From: Pseudomonas sp. Q11
GTDB lineage: Bacteria > Pseudomonadota > Gammaproteobacteria > Pseudomonadales > Pseudomonadaceae
Assembly (NCBI RefSeq): GCF_024494355.1
Contig: NZ_JAKNQY010000035.1
Span: 1-53,401 of the forward strand
Reading direction: 5' to 3'
DNA length: 53,401 nucleotides
In this document: piece after piece, positions 8,445 to 17,142 of the stretch
How the letters are laid out: every line of letters starts with the position of its first letter
Position numbering within the stretch: the stretch's first letter is position 1
The notes under the pieces: generated by a model
The model's input: the letters and a program-made list of their open reading frames with translations, nothing else
Database searches by the model: none
Told to the model about the DNA's origin: nothing
Position numbers and translations under genes: made by a program

Positions 8445-9194
8445 TCAGAGGGGACGGCAAACCCAGTGCAGATAACGCCCCAACCCGGCAAACGCAGGAT
8501 GGCGACGGTGGGCCAACTCCATCTCCAGCAACTGCGCAAGCTCCACGCGGCCCTGGAACTCCACCGGCATGTAGTCATGGAAAACCCGCACGCCACTTTG
8601 AGTTTCGACCTGCCACAAGCCCTCAAGTTGCGCCGCCAATTCCCGTGGATCAAGGGGTTGTTGCGGAGTCAGGCTCTGTTTTTCCCCGGCCATATCGTTT
8701 TTGCGCAACTTGCGAAAATGCCCCTTGAGCAGGTTGCGATAGACCAGCGCGTCACGGTTGTAGAACGCCAGGGACAACCAGCCGCCCGGGGCCGTGAGTT
8801 GATGCAGCACCGGCAGGATCGCGTGAGGTTCGGCCAGCCATTCCAACACCGCGTGACACAGCACCAGGTCGTAAGGCTCAGAAAGCTGCGCAGGCAGCGC
8901 CTGCCACGGCGCCTGGATGAACGTTGCGCGCTGACCGGCATCGGCAAACCGCTGGCGAGCACCTTCGAGCATGGGCTCGGCCGGCTCGGCCAGGGTCACT
9001 TGATGGCCGCGCTCGGCCAGCCACAACGACATGTGGCCCAGACCGGCACCGATATCCAGCACGCGCAATGGGCGATCGGGCAGCGTTTCCAGCAGATCGG
9101 CCTGGAGCACCGCCAGACGGATCGCACCTTTGGCCCCGCCGTAGATTTTTTCAGCAAAGCGTGTGGCGAGCTGATCGAAATGACGATCACTCAT
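8445..9194 (-). CDS. cmoM: tRNA 5-carboxymethoxyuridine methyltransferase CmoM
   Basis: 249-residue SAM-dependent methyltransferase. The N-terminus MSDRHFDQLATRFAEKIYGG and the following GAIR segment match CmoM (SmtA) of enterobacteria, which methylates 5-carboxymethoxyuridine at the tRNA wobble position 34. SAM-binding motif I is VLDIGAGLGHM near residue 45; the motif II acidic turn is in VTLAEPAEPM. The start overlaps the last four bases of the upstream MazG-like gene (ATGA arrangement), which implies coupled translation. Confidence 0.85.
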   Translation of the reverse strand: MSDRHFDQLATRFAEKIYGGAKGAIRLAVLQADLLETLPDRPLRVLDIGAGLGHMSLWLAERGHQVTLAEPAEPMLEGARQRFADAGQRATFIQAPWQALPAQLSEPYDLVLCHAVLEWLAEPHAILPVLHQLTAPGGWLSLAFYNRDALVYRNLLKGHFRKLRKNDMAGEKQSLTPQQPLDPRELAAQLEGLWQVETQSGVRVFHDYMPVEFQGRVELAQLLEMELAHRRHPAFAGLGRYLHWVCRPL

Positions 9195-9496
9195 TGGCCG
9201 AACCGCCGCTCACTGTCGGCCAGCTTGCTGCGCACCACGGCATCCATGTCCAACCCCAGCTCACTGCACAGCAGCAACAGGTACAACACGATGTCACCGA
9301 CTTCCTGTCCGGCGTGGGCCAGTTTGTCCGCCGGCAACTGGCGCGACTGGTCCTCGGTCAACCACTGGAAAATCTCCACCAGTTCGGCCATTTCCACGCT
9401 GGCGGCCATGGCGAGGTTTTTCGGGCTGTGAAATTGCCGCCAATCGTTACGGTCACGAATGGCGTGCAGGCGTTCGGTCAGTTCAACAAGGTTCAT
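9191..9496 (-). CDS. MazG-like nucleotide pyrophosphohydrolase
   Basis: 101-residue all-helical protein of the MazG/RS21-C6 type, expected to hydrolyse non-canonical or excess dNTPs to monophosphates. The metal-binding acidic motif is visible as EMAELVEIFQW (helix 2) and later EVGDIVLYLLLL (E..D pattern). I chose the ATG at 9496, giving MNLVELTERLH; a longer in-frame start at 9517 is less likely. First gene of a two-gene operon with cmoM, with a four-base overlap. Confidence 0.85.
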   Translation of the reverse strand: MNLVELTERLHAIRDRNDWRQFHSPKNLAMAASVEMAELVEIFQWLTEDQSRQLPADKLAHAGQEVGDIVLYLLLLCSELGLDMDAVVRSKLADSERRFGQ

Positions 9497-9661
9497 CAAG
9501 GTCTCCTGAATGCGCATAGCTTCGGGGGGATGACGAGCGAAGGCAAGCGTCTCGGTACGAAGCGGTGTTTTGCCCCATAATCGAACGATCTTGGCCTTCA
9601 GCCGCTCTTACAACCAGAAGCCCAAGGCTCGATTCCGATTCCCTCTCATCAGGACGTACAC

Positions 9662-9955
9662 ATGCAGGTAGAAAGCTTTTTCGAATGGCTCGGCCAGGCG
9701 CTCGGCTCGGTGATCAGGTTTATCGTCGACCTGCTCAGCGGCCTGTTCAACACCCTGGCCAATGCCGGCGGCAACTTTGTCGATGGCCTGTCGCGCACAC
9801 TGGGCATGGACACCTCGATCATCAGCATCATTGCGCTGATCCTCGGGCTCATGCTGCTGTACTCGGCGATCCGCGCATTCATGCGGGCATCGATCATCCT
9901 GGGCATTATCTGGTTGGTGCTGGGGTTGTGGCTGTTGAGCTGGATCATTCACTAG
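9662..9955 (+). CDS. Small conserved membrane protein of unknown function
   Basis: 97-residue hydrophobic protein. An amphipathic N-terminal half (VIRFIVDLLSGLFNTLANAG) is followed by two closely spaced transmembrane stretches (ISIIALILGLMLLYSAI and ASIILGIIWLVLGLWLLSWII). I do not recognise a named family; the protein looks like conserved Pseudomonas hypothetical inner-membrane proteins. It is a single gene, with a REP pair directly downstream. Confidence 0.7.
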   Translation: MQVESFFEWLGQALGSVIRFIVDLLSGLFNTLANAGGNFVDGLSRTLGMDTSIISIIALILGLMLLYSAIRAFMRASIILGIIWLVLGLWLLSWIIH

Positions 9956-9960
9956 TGGCC

Positions 9961-10051
9961 TGTGTGGGAGTAAAGCTTGCTCGCGATACAGGCGCCTCGG
10001 CTCCCTGAAAGACCGCGTCATCTTCATCGCGGGCAAGCCTTGCTCCCACAG
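9961..10051. repeat. Inverted pair of REP elements
   Basis: Two opposed REP-like units, GTGGGAGTAAAGCTTGCTCG at about 9963-9982 and its counterpart GCGGGCAAGCCTTGCTCCCAC near 10028-10049, lie between the small membrane protein and the MATE gene. The pair could fold into one long hairpin, as typical REPINs do. Confidence 0.8.
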
Positions 10052-10132
10052 AGTTTCAGAGGCATTCCCACGCGGAGCATGAGAACGATCATGCGAGAAC
10101 CCGCTACAATCGCGCTCCGTCAAGGAGCTCGC

Positions 10133-11482
10133 ATGTCCAACCTGATCACCGACTGGCGCGACCGTCTTACCCACCGCCGGGTATGGGCGCTGGCCGCGCC
10201 GATGATTCTCTCGAACATTTCCGTACCGCTGGTGGCGCTGGTGGACAGCACGGTCATCGGCCACCTGCCCCACGCCCATCAATTGGGCGCGGTGGCGGTC
10301 GGGGCGAGCTTGTATACGGTGCTGGCCTGGGCCATGGGTTTCTTGCGCATGGGCTCTACCGGGTTCGCCGCCCAGGCGGCCGGCCGTGGTGATGGGGCCG
10401 CGCTGCGGCAGGTGTTGGTGCAAGGCCTGCTGCTGGCGTTGGGATTGGCGCTGGTGCTGGGGGCGGTCGGCGTACCGTTGAGTGGAGTGGCGTTGCATTT
10501 CATGCAACCGTCCGCCGAGCTTGAGCAGTTGACCCGGGACTTTTTCCACACCCGCCTGTTTGGCTTGCCGGCGGCGCTGGCCAGTTATGCGCTGGTGGGT
10601 TGGTTCCTCGGCGCACAGAATGCCCGGGCGCCGTTGGCGATCCTGCTGGTGACTAACCTGGTGAACATCGCCCTGAACCTGTGGTTCGTGATCGGCCTGG
10701 ACTGGGGCGTGACCGGCTCGGCCCGGGCGTCGGTGATTGCCGAGTGGACCGGCGCCCTGGTCGGTCTGATCCTTGCGCACAAGACGCTGCGGGCCTGGCC
10801 AGGGCAGATCGCCTGGGCGGCCCTGGGGGTGTGGCAAAGCTGGCGCCCGCTGCTGGCGGTGAACCGGGACATTTTCATTCGCAGCCTGGCGCTGCAAGCG
10901 GTGTTCTTCCTGATCACAGTACAAGGGGCGCGCCTGGGGGATGCAACCGTGGCAGCCAACGCCCTGCTACTTAACGGTCTGCTGCTGACAGCCCACGCCC
11001 TGGACGGTTTGGCCCATGCCGTCGAAGCGCTGTGCGGTCACGCCATCGGCGCCCGCGACCGCTTGGCCTTGCGTCGCTCGTTGGTGGTGGCCTGCGGTTG
11101 GTCACTGATTGCAAGCGTGGGGTTTGCCCTGCTGTTTCTGCTCGCCGGGCACCTGTTCATCGATATGCAGACCGATATCCCCGACGTGCGCGACACCGCT
11201 TACCGCTACCTGCCTTACCTGGCGGCGCTGCCGTTGATCGCGGTCTGGAGTTATTTGCTCGATGGTCTGTTCATCGGCGCCACCCGCGCCAGGGAAATGC
11301 GCAACGGCATGCTCCTGACTCTGTTGCTGGTGTTGCCATTCGCCTGGGTGCTGCAAGCGCTGGGTAACCACGGGCTGTGGATCACTTTCCTGCTGTTCAT
11401 GGCATTGCGCAGCTTGACCCTCGGCGCTTTTGCCTGGCACTTGCAGCGGCGCGACGGCTGGCTCGGCGTCCGCGCCTTATAA
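10133..11482 (+). CDS. MATE-family efflux transporter (DinF-like)
   Basis: 449-residue inner-membrane protein with about twelve transmembrane segments, a multidrug and toxic compound extrusion family member of the DinF branch. The opening HRRVWALAAPMILSNISVPL with the acidic residue in VALVDSTVIGHL is the signature of this branch. A repeated half begins near ...RDIFIRSLALQAVFFLITVQ. The ATG at 10133 has AAGGAG about five bases upstream. It exchanges sodium or protons for organic cations; the natural substrate is not evident. The gene converges on the T6SS adaptor gene with only four bases between stop codons and no visible terminator. Confidence 0.9.
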   Translation: MSNLITDWRDRLTHRRVWALAAPMILSNISVPLVALVDSTVIGHLPHAHQLGAVAVGASLYTVLAWAMGFLRMGSTGFAAQAAGRGDGAALRQVLVQGLLLALGLALVLGAVGVPLSGVALHFMQPSAELEQLTRDFFHTRLFGLPAALASYALVGWFLGAQNARAPLAILLVTNLVNIALNLWFVIGLDWGVTGSARASVIAEWTGALVGLILAHKTLRAWPGQIAWAALGVWQSWRPLLAVNRDIFIRSLALQAVFFLITVQGARLGDATVAANALLLNGLLLTAHALDGLAHAVEALCGHAIGARDRLALRRSLVVACGWSLIASVGFALLFLLAGHLFIDMQTDIPDVRDTAYRYLPYLAALPLIAVWSYLLDGLFIGATRAREMRNGMLLTLLLVLPFAWVLQALGNHGLWITFLLFMALRSLTLGAFAWHLQRRDGWLGVRAL

Positions 11483-11486
11483 CGTT

Positions 11487-12284
11487 TCAACCTTGATCGT
11501 TTTGCCACAGTTGTCGCAGATAATTGAGCCGCTCGCGCTGCGAGGCGCCTATCAGCTCCGGCACCGACCGGGCATGGGGGTGTTGCAGGCGCAGCCATAG
11601 CCAGTCGTCGAGCACCGGCCGTTCGGTAAACCCCAGTTTCAATCCTTGCTGCAAGTCGCTCCAGAGCAGGCGGTAGTCACGCCCGATGGAACGGGACCAT
11701 TGCCAGGCGTGACGCTCCAGCAGGCATTGCTGCAACTGACGTTGCTGCCGATCACTGAGGCTGTGCTCATTTTCCAGCGCCGCCACCGCCAGCCCCGGGT
11801 TGGACAGTTGCTGCCAGCCCTGGCTGCCAATCGCCCGGTCGGCCCAAGTGCCGCCGAACCAGCGCAACAGGCTGATCGGACCCAGCCAGCAACTGAGCTC
11901 GCTGGGGTCGCAACCATCGAAAAAATAGCTGGCGGTGTGCGGGTTGTAGTAGTTCAACAAGGCTTTGTGATGCAGGCCCAACGTCACCGTCAACATGCGC
12001 CGCAGATGCACCAGCAATTGCGCGGCCGGTGATGCACTCACCAACAGCAGCCCTGGCCAGGAGGCGGCATCCAGATGACACAGACTGGTCAACGCTGGCG
12101 AATGCTGCAGATCCACCAGCAGCGGACCCTGCTCCCTCAGCCCGTGCAACTCGGTGCCTTCGAACAAGGCAAAGCTGCGGGCCTCTGCGAATTGCTCCTG
12201 CAGACGCTGCGCGGCCGCCGGTACACCCGGCACGTCGAGCAGCAGCCATTGAGGCGCTGATCCAGACATGTCGGCGGCACTCAT
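11487..12284 (-). CDS. DUF4123 type VI secretion effector adaptor
   Basis: 265-residue protein with the DUF4123 pattern: a WLLLDVPG opening, the FEGTEL segment, the central LRRMLTV...ALLNYYNPHTASYFF segment and the WF.G...W region. DUF4123 proteins (Tap/TEC) load effectors onto a cognate VgrG spike. The start ATG at 12284 overlaps the vgrG stop codon (ATGA), so the two are coupled. An effector gene usually follows; here the next gene is the unrelated convergent MATE transporter, so no partner effector is present at this site. Confidence 0.8.
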   Translation of the reverse strand: MSAADMSGSAPQWLLLDVPGVPAAAQRLQEQFAEARSFALFEGTELHGLREQGPLLVDLQHSPALTSLCHLDAASWPGLLLVSASPAAQLLVHLRRMLTVTLGLHHKALLNYYNPHTASYFFDGCDPSELSCWLGPISLLRWFGGTWADRAIGSQGWQQLSNPGLAVAALENEHSLSDRQQRQLQQCLLERHAWQWSRSIGRDYRLLWSDLQQGLKLGFTERPVLDDWLWLRLQHPHARSVPELIGASQRERLNYLRQLWQNDQG

Positions 12285-13585
12285 AGCGCAGCGCCCACGC
12301 CGAGCCGCGTGAGCATGCGACAGGTACACACCGGCTGGGCGCAGGGGCTGAAGCTGCCGCCTCCGGGCAACAGGCATAGCAAGACCAGCGGCTCGGCACT
12401 CTGGATCGCCGCCAATAAGACCGGGTCGGCTCCCAGCGGGGGCGTTTCGCTTAAGGAAGGCTCTTGCGATATTTCCGCCAATGCAGGCGTGTCGAAGAAT
12501 GCGCTGATCAACGGCCTGTCCGGATCGCCTTCGATAAAACTCACCAACACCTCGGTGCCGTCACGAATGACTCCAGGCCTGCAGGCGGCCAGCTCAGGAG
12601 CCAATGGCAGCCAGCAGTAACTCGGGTTGGCCCCTTCCCCTTGATAGGTCCAGTCGAACTGCACCGCCACTCGCCCGGCCATCTGCACCGCCGGCTCATC
12701 CACCGCCACCACCCAGCCCCTCTGCTGGCTCAGCATGCGCGGCTTTGCAGGAACCCCGGTCGCCACGAACGGCAACCCCCAAGAGATGGCGTAAAAGTGA
12801 TTGCCATAAACACCGGCCTGGCCGCGATGCTCGACCTTCGTCAACAGCCAGCGCTGGTTCCAGCCGTCAAGAGGATGGGCCGTCAGCGACAGTAGCCGGC
12901 CACAATGCAGGTGCGTCAGATCGCTGCGACCCCGGGCAACCTGTTCCCCCGACGCATCGGCTTGAACGCTGAAGGCTCGCACCGCTGGAGCCTGCCCTTC
13001 AGCCTCGTAAGCGGCCTGGCCTACGGGCGGAAAACTGCCCGCACTGTCGGCGAAAACCAGGCAATGCCCGTCCCGAGCCTGTTCGAAATGGAAGTGGATA
13101 CCTGCCTGTAGGCACACCCGCTGGAGAAACTGCAGGTCCGATTCCCGATACTGGGTACAGAAGTCCTGCGGCGGATAATCACCGCTCAAGTCCAGGCACA
13201 CATGGCGCCCGGCAATGCCATGGGCCTTGAGTACCTGACGGATGATCTGCGGCACCGAGCGGGCACTGAATACCCGTTGAGTGAAGCGCTGCGCCAGGCA
13301 AGCCAGCTTCGGCCCGATGCGCACCCGACAGCCAGCGCCATGACGACGCTGTACCAGCTCGTGAAGCTGCCCATGGATACCCCGCCCCGAAGCCCCGAAA
13401 CTCAACCAGACGCTGCGGTACAGCAGGCTCGCCAAGTCCAGGGGCGTGTCGCCGATCAACAGCTCCACTTCAAAGACGAAGGGTTCGCTGATGGCTTCTC
13501 TGCCCGTGAAGGCCACGACAACAAATGATTCGGGCAGACCGGCTATCTCCAGACGAAATGACGGCTCGCTGGCTGGATCGGACAT
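12281..13585 (-). CDS. vgrG: Short VgrG type VI secretion spike protein
   Basis: 434 residues, against about 600-800 or more for full VgrGs. Residues 1-300 are the gp27-like hub (LEIAGLPESFVVVAFTGREAISEPFVFEVEL, CTQYRESDLQFLQRVCLQAGIHFHFE). Residues 305-385 are the gp5 OB-fold (GRVAVQFDWTYQG, then VLVSFIEGDPDRPLISAFF). The long beta-helical needle that normally follows is absent. The protein instead ends with about 55 residues containing PGGGSFSPCAQPVCTCRM, whose role is unclear. It is coupled to the DUF4123 adaptor. No other T6SS structural genes occur in the window, so this is an orphan vgrG module. Confidence 0.88.
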   Translation of the reverse strand: MSDPASEPSFRLEIAGLPESFVVVAFTGREAISEPFVFEVELLIGDTPLDLASLLYRSVWLSFGASGRGIHGQLHELVQRRHGAGCRVRIGPKLACLAQRFTQRVFSARSVPQIIRQVLKAHGIAGRHVCLDLSGDYPPQDFCTQYRESDLQFLQRVCLQAGIHFHFEQARDGHCLVFADSAGSFPPVGQAAYEAEGQAPAVRAFSVQADASGEQVARGRSDLTHLHCGRLLSLTAHPLDGWNQRWLLTKVEHRGQAGVYGNHFYAISWGLPFVATGVPAKPRMLSQQRGWVVAVDEPAVQMAGRVAVQFDWTYQGEGANPSYCWLPLAPELAACRPGVIRDGTEVLVSFIEGDPDRPLISAFFDTPALAEISQEPSLSETPPLGADPVLLAAIQSAEPLVLLCLLPGGGSFSPCAQPVCTCRMLTRLGVGAAL

Positions 13586-13900
13586 CGGCGTTTCTCTACA
13601 GGAGGGGCGGCCGTGGATTCTCGCTGAGAGCCATGGCCGAGTAGAGAGCCCAAGTACAAGTTAGGAAAGGGACTACATGAAATAAGGACAGCACCGGTTA
13701 AATGAACCGATGTGCGGAAATAACAGCCAGTAAAAATAAAAACGCCCTTCGGGACTATCCGAAAAAACCCGCAGCACGCGATGTATTTTCTGACAGTCCC
13801 GGAGGGCGATGTCGATCAGTCAAGTGGTCGAGCCAGATGCGATCTTTTATCCCTGCTGTGGGAGCAAAGCTTGCTCCCACAGCAAGCGCTCATCACCCCA
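13586..13900. other. Non-coding gap between speA and vgrG with two inverted repeats
   Basis: No convincing gene. It holds the vgrG upstream region and the speA downstream region. A 14-base inverted repeat (CGCCCTTCGGGACT at 13743-13756 and its complement with one mismatch at 13795-13808) encloses an A/T-rich 38-base loop. A compact palindrome TGTGGGAGCAAAGCTTGCTC...CACA at 13855-13885, a REP-type element, lies 15 bases past the speA stop codon. Confidence 0.75.
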
Positions 13901-15814
13901 TCAGGAAGACAGGTAGGACGAACGCGTCAGCCCCAGGCGCAGGGCATCCAGGAACTGGGTGCGCTCGGCGGCACTGATACGGGCGCTGGCGCATTTGTCG
14001 CGGTAGTGCGTCATCAACTCCTCCGGCGACAGGTGCACGTAGCGCAGCATGTCTTCGATGGTGTCGTGGGTTTCGATACCGGCGTGGTACACACTGCCGT
14101 CGGCGTTCTGGTAGATGTTCACCGAATCGGTGTCACCGAACAGGTTGTGCATATCGCCGAGGATTTCCTGGTAGGCACCCACCAGGAAGATGCCCAGCAG
14201 GTAGTCTTCGCCCGGGTTGAGGGAATGCACCGGCAGGCTGGTTTCGATGCTCTGCTCGTCGACGTACTGCTTGATCTTGCCGTCGGAGTCACAGGTCAGG
14301 TCTTGCAGCACGGCGCGGCGCAGTGGCTCTTCATCGAGACGATGCAGCGGCAGGATCGGCAGCACCTGACCGATGGCCCAGGTGTCCGGCAGGCTCTGGA
14401 ACACCGAGAAGTTGCAGATGTACTTGTCGGCGAGCTTGTCGTTGAGTTCATCCAGCACCTGGCGGTGGGAACGCTGGCGAGCCTTCAACGAGTTATGCAG
14501 GCGACGGCACACGGCGAAGTAGCACTGCTCGGCCAGGGCCTTTTCCGCCAGGGTCAGCTTGCCGTCGGCGTACTGGGCGGCCACGTCGCTCATGTAGTGG
14601 GTGGCGCGCCAGTAGGTCTCGGTGACCATCTCGATATCGGTCGGGCCCAGCAGGTCAACCAGCCATTGCACGGTCTCCGGCAGGCTTTCCTTGTTTTCGA
14701 TCACCGGCACGTCGTCGTGGTGTTTCTCGACGTCGGTCACCTGCACCACCAGCATCGCGTGGTGGGCGGTCAGGGAGCGACCACTTTCCGAGAAGATGTG
14801 CGGATGCGGCAGGCTCTGGGCATCGCAGAACTCCTTGAGCATGCCGACCACGACACCGGCGTAATCGTCCATGTCGTAGTTGATCGAACTGGCATTGCGC
14901 GAGTGCGTACCGTCGTAGTCCACGCCCAGGCCACCGCCGACATCGATGTGATCCACCGGCAGGCCGAGGTTGCGCAGCTCACCGTAGTAGCGGATCGCTT
15001 CTTTGAAACCATGCTGGTAGTCCGCCAGGTTGGCGATCTGCGACCCCATGTGGAAATGCAGCAGGCGGATGCCCTGATCCAGGCCAGCGGCGCGGAAGCG
15101 CTCGACCACCGACAGTAGCTGCGCGGCAGACAAGCCGAACTTGGACTTTTCGCCACCGGTATCGGCCCACTTGCTCGACGCCAGGGACGACAAGCGCACC
15201 CGCAGGCCGACCTGTGGCTTGACCTTGAGCGATGCGGCTTCTTCGATCACCAGGCCGACTTCGGATTCTTTCTCGATCACGATGAAGACGTTATGGCCCA
15301 GTTTCTGGCCCATCAGCGCCAGGCGAATGAACTCGCGGTCCTTGTAACCGTTGCAGACGATGGTCCCGCCCTTGGGCGCCAGGGCCAGCACCGCCAGCAG
15401 CTCGGGCTTGGAGCCGGCCTCAAGACCGATGGAAACGTTCTGGGTGGCGATGATGTTTTCGATCACCGCTTCCTGCTGGTTGACCTTGATCGGATAGAGC
15501 GCGGTGTACTGGCTCTGGTATTCCAGGCGCGCGATGTTGCTGTCGAACGCACCGGTGAGCTGGCGCACGCGGTCTTGCAGGATGTCGGGGAAGCGCACCA
15601 GCAAGGGCAACGACAGGCCGCTCTGGCGCAACTGGTCGACCTGCTCGAACAGGTCGATGGGCGAACTGCCTGGACCGTTCGGGCGGACTTCGACGCGACC
15701 GGCGTCATTGATCGCGAAATACCCGGCCCCCCAATGGCGAATCCCGTAAACACTGCGGCTGTCCGCAACTGTCCATTGGCTGCCATCGTCTTTGCGTGTG
15801 CGTCGTACGGACAT
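13901..15814 (-). CDS. speA: Biosynthetic arginine decarboxylase
   Basis: 637 residues, the normal size for SpeA, which makes agmatine from arginine as the first step of the agmatine route to putrescine. It is a PLP enzyme of the alanine-racemase-like fold III. The PLP lysine is in YPIKVNQQ near residue 100. HFHMGSQIAN and the glycine-rich VDVGGGLGVDYDG (DVGGGLGVDYDG) segments complete the barrel. The FSESGRSLTAHHA segment is also diagnostic. It is a single gene, with a REP-like palindrome directly downstream. Confidence 0.95.
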   Translation of the reverse strand: MSVRRTRKDDGSQWTVADSRSVYGIRHWGAGYFAINDAGRVEVRPNGPGSSPIDLFEQVDQLRQSGLSLPLLVRFPDILQDRVRQLTGAFDSNIARLEYQSQYTALYPIKVNQQEAVIENIIATQNVSIGLEAGSKPELLAVLALAPKGGTIVCNGYKDREFIRLALMGQKLGHNVFIVIEKESEVGLVIEEAASLKVKPQVGLRVRLSSLASSKWADTGGEKSKFGLSAAQLLSVVERFRAAGLDQGIRLLHFHMGSQIANLADYQHGFKEAIRYYGELRNLGLPVDHIDVGGGLGVDYDGTHSRNASSINYDMDDYAGVVVGMLKEFCDAQSLPHPHIFSESGRSLTAHHAMLVVQVTDVEKHHDDVPVIENKESLPETVQWLVDLLGPTDIEMVTETYWRATHYMSDVAAQYADGKLTLAEKALAEQCYFAVCRRLHNSLKARQRSHRQVLDELNDKLADKYICNFSVFQSLPDTWAIGQVLPILPLHRLDEEPLRRAVLQDLTCDSDGKIKQYVDEQSIETSLPVHSLNPGEDYLLGIFLVGAYQEILGDMHNLFGDTDSVNIYQNADGSVYHAGIETHDTIEDMLRYVHLSPEELMTHYRDKCASARISAAERTQFLDALRLGLTRSSYLSS

Positions 15815-15950
15815 CGAAGTCCCCTATAAATGAAGTCAAAATGCACCATCCGGTAGGAGGCTGGCGCAGTCTAGAGAATGGAAATGACGATTTGCCTGTA
15901 AGCAAGGTAGACCCTGCTCACAGCGCTGAGTTTAGAAACCCGTTCAGAAC

Positions 15951-16037
15951 AGGCTCTGTGAAAACCATGTGGGCGACTTCGAACCGTGCTTTGTAGAAGG
16001 GGTTCGAATCAAGCCAAGGGTGGTTTTCACAGAGGCT
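15951..16037. repeat. 87-bp double inverted repeat (MITE-like or terminator structure)
   Basis: The outer arms AGGCTCTGTGAAAACCA (15951-15967) and TGGTTTTCACAGAGGCT (16021-16037) are complementary with one mismatch. Inside lies a second perfect arm pair, TTCGAACC (15978-15985) and GGTTCGAA (16001-16008). The outer ends resemble insertion-sequence terminal repeats, so a small non-autonomous element is possible. No target duplication is visible, and the right end touches the yciH stop region, so a role as the yciH terminator is the alternative. Confidence 0.6.
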
Positions 16038-16038
16038 G

Positions 16039-16410
16039 CTAGCCGCCGGACTTTTTCGCCTTGAAACCGTGTCTGGTCAGTTCCGCCAGCAACAGCTCGA
16101 CGTGATCGCCCTGGATCTCGATGATGCCGTCTTTCAACGCGCCACCGGTGCCACAGCGTTTCTTCAACGTGGTAGCCAGTTCCTTGAGGGCGTCCTCGGC
16201 CAACGGCACGCCGGTGATTGTGGTCACCGTCTTGCCGCCCCGGCCTTTGCTTTCACGGCGCACGCGAGCGATACCGTCACCGGCAGGGATGGCGGTCTGT
16301 TTGCAGATGCAGGCATCCACCGGCTGGCGGCAATCAGGGCAATGACGACCGGCGTCGGTAGAAAATACCAGGCCGCCCAAGGCGGCGAAGGATGCGGCTT
16401 TTTTGGCCAC
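16039..16410 (-). CDS. yciH: SUI1/eIF1-family translation factor YciH
   Basis: 123-residue bacterial homologue of eukaryotic eIF1. An N-terminal pair CPDC and CIC (residues 22-36) may bind metal. The SUI1 core follows: GGKTVTTITGVPL, LKKRCGTGGALKDGIIEIQGDH, and the C-terminal LTRHGFKAKKSGG. I chose the GTG at 16410, giving VAKKAASFAALGG, because AGAGGA is well spaced for it; a TTG six bases upstream sits too close to that ribosome site. YciH is thought to influence start-codon fidelity and may inhibit translation in stress. The same neighbour, speA, is adjacent in P. aeruginosa. Confidence 0.88.
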   Translation of the reverse strand: MAKKAASFAALGGLVFSTDAGRHCPDCRQPVDACICKQTAIPAGDGIARVRRESKGRGGKTVTTITGVPLAEDALKELATTLKKRCGTGGALKDGIIEIQGDHVELLLAELTRHGFKAKKSGG

Positions 16411-16581
16411 CGGCAATCCTCTTGGGAGGACAAAGACTGGCCGGGCAAAGGTAAGTGCCCCGACCGCGAAGCCCCACTCAGGCAGGGGCAGCGCTACTGG
16501 ACCGCAGACAGCGGTTCAGCTTGAAAAGTCGCGCAGTGTAACGGCAAAAAGCCGACTTGCTAAGGGCCAATCGGCGCCAAT

Positions 16582-17139
16582 TTAGCGCATCTTTGCGACA
16601 TCACCACCATGGGCTCGCAAATAGCGTTCGAGCGCCGCCAGAGAGTCCGGGCAGTAAGGCTTGCGCTGGATTTCATCAAGCACTTGGGCGACAGGCAGGA
16701 AACACGCCTCGAGCACCTCCTCAGGTTGCAGGATCAATGGCCCGTCCCACACCGCCGAGAACGCCGAGCACCACAGGCGACTGCCGCTGTCTTCGAAATA
16801 AAAATGGTCATGGGCCGTCAGTTCGACTCCGCTCACCCCCAGCTCTTCCGCCAGCTCTCGGGCAGCCGACTCGGCGTAGGTCTCGCTGGCCTGCACCATC
16901 CCGCCCGCCGCCACGTCCCAGAAACCCGGATAAATCGCCTTGCTCAGGGTCCGCCGATGAACGCACAACTCACCGTCCGAGTTGAACAGCATGATGTAGG
17001 AGCCGCGTCCGATCAGGCCGCGCTCACGCAGGTCCGAGCGCACCACGCTGCCAAGCAGATTGTCGTCTTCATCGACCCAAGCAATAAGCTCGGCATCCGA
17101 GGCCACTCGATGAGCGACCTCCCGGGGGCTTTCGTCCAT
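16582..17139 (-). CDS. NUDIX hydrolase (YfcD-like)
   Basis: 185-residue Nudix enzyme of the YfcD/isopentenyl-diphosphate-isomerase-like subgroup. The Nudix box is complete, starting at GGMVQASETYAESAARELAE and continuing ELGV, with the REXXEE core. An N-terminal extension WVDEDDNLLGSVVRSDLRE precedes it, as in YfcD. The substrate is unknown, probably a nucleoside diphosphate derivative. The gene starts three bases after the DUF2333 gene ends, so the two form an operon. Confidence 0.88.
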   Translation of the reverse strand: MDESPREVAHRVASDAELIAWVDEDDNLLGSVVRSDLRERGLIGRGSYIMLFNSDGELCVHRRTLSKAIYPGFWDVAAGGMVQASETYAESAARELAEELGVSGVELTAHDHFYFEDSGSRLWCSAFSAVWDGPLILQPEEVLEACFLPVAQVLDEIQRKPYCPDSLAALERYLRAHGGDVAKMR

Positions 17140-17142
17140 CTG

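Noticed and set aside
13855..13885. Palindrome as a rho-independent terminator of speA
   Set aside because: It has no T run on the minus strand and matches the REP family found at many other gene ends here; it may still affect mRNA stability.
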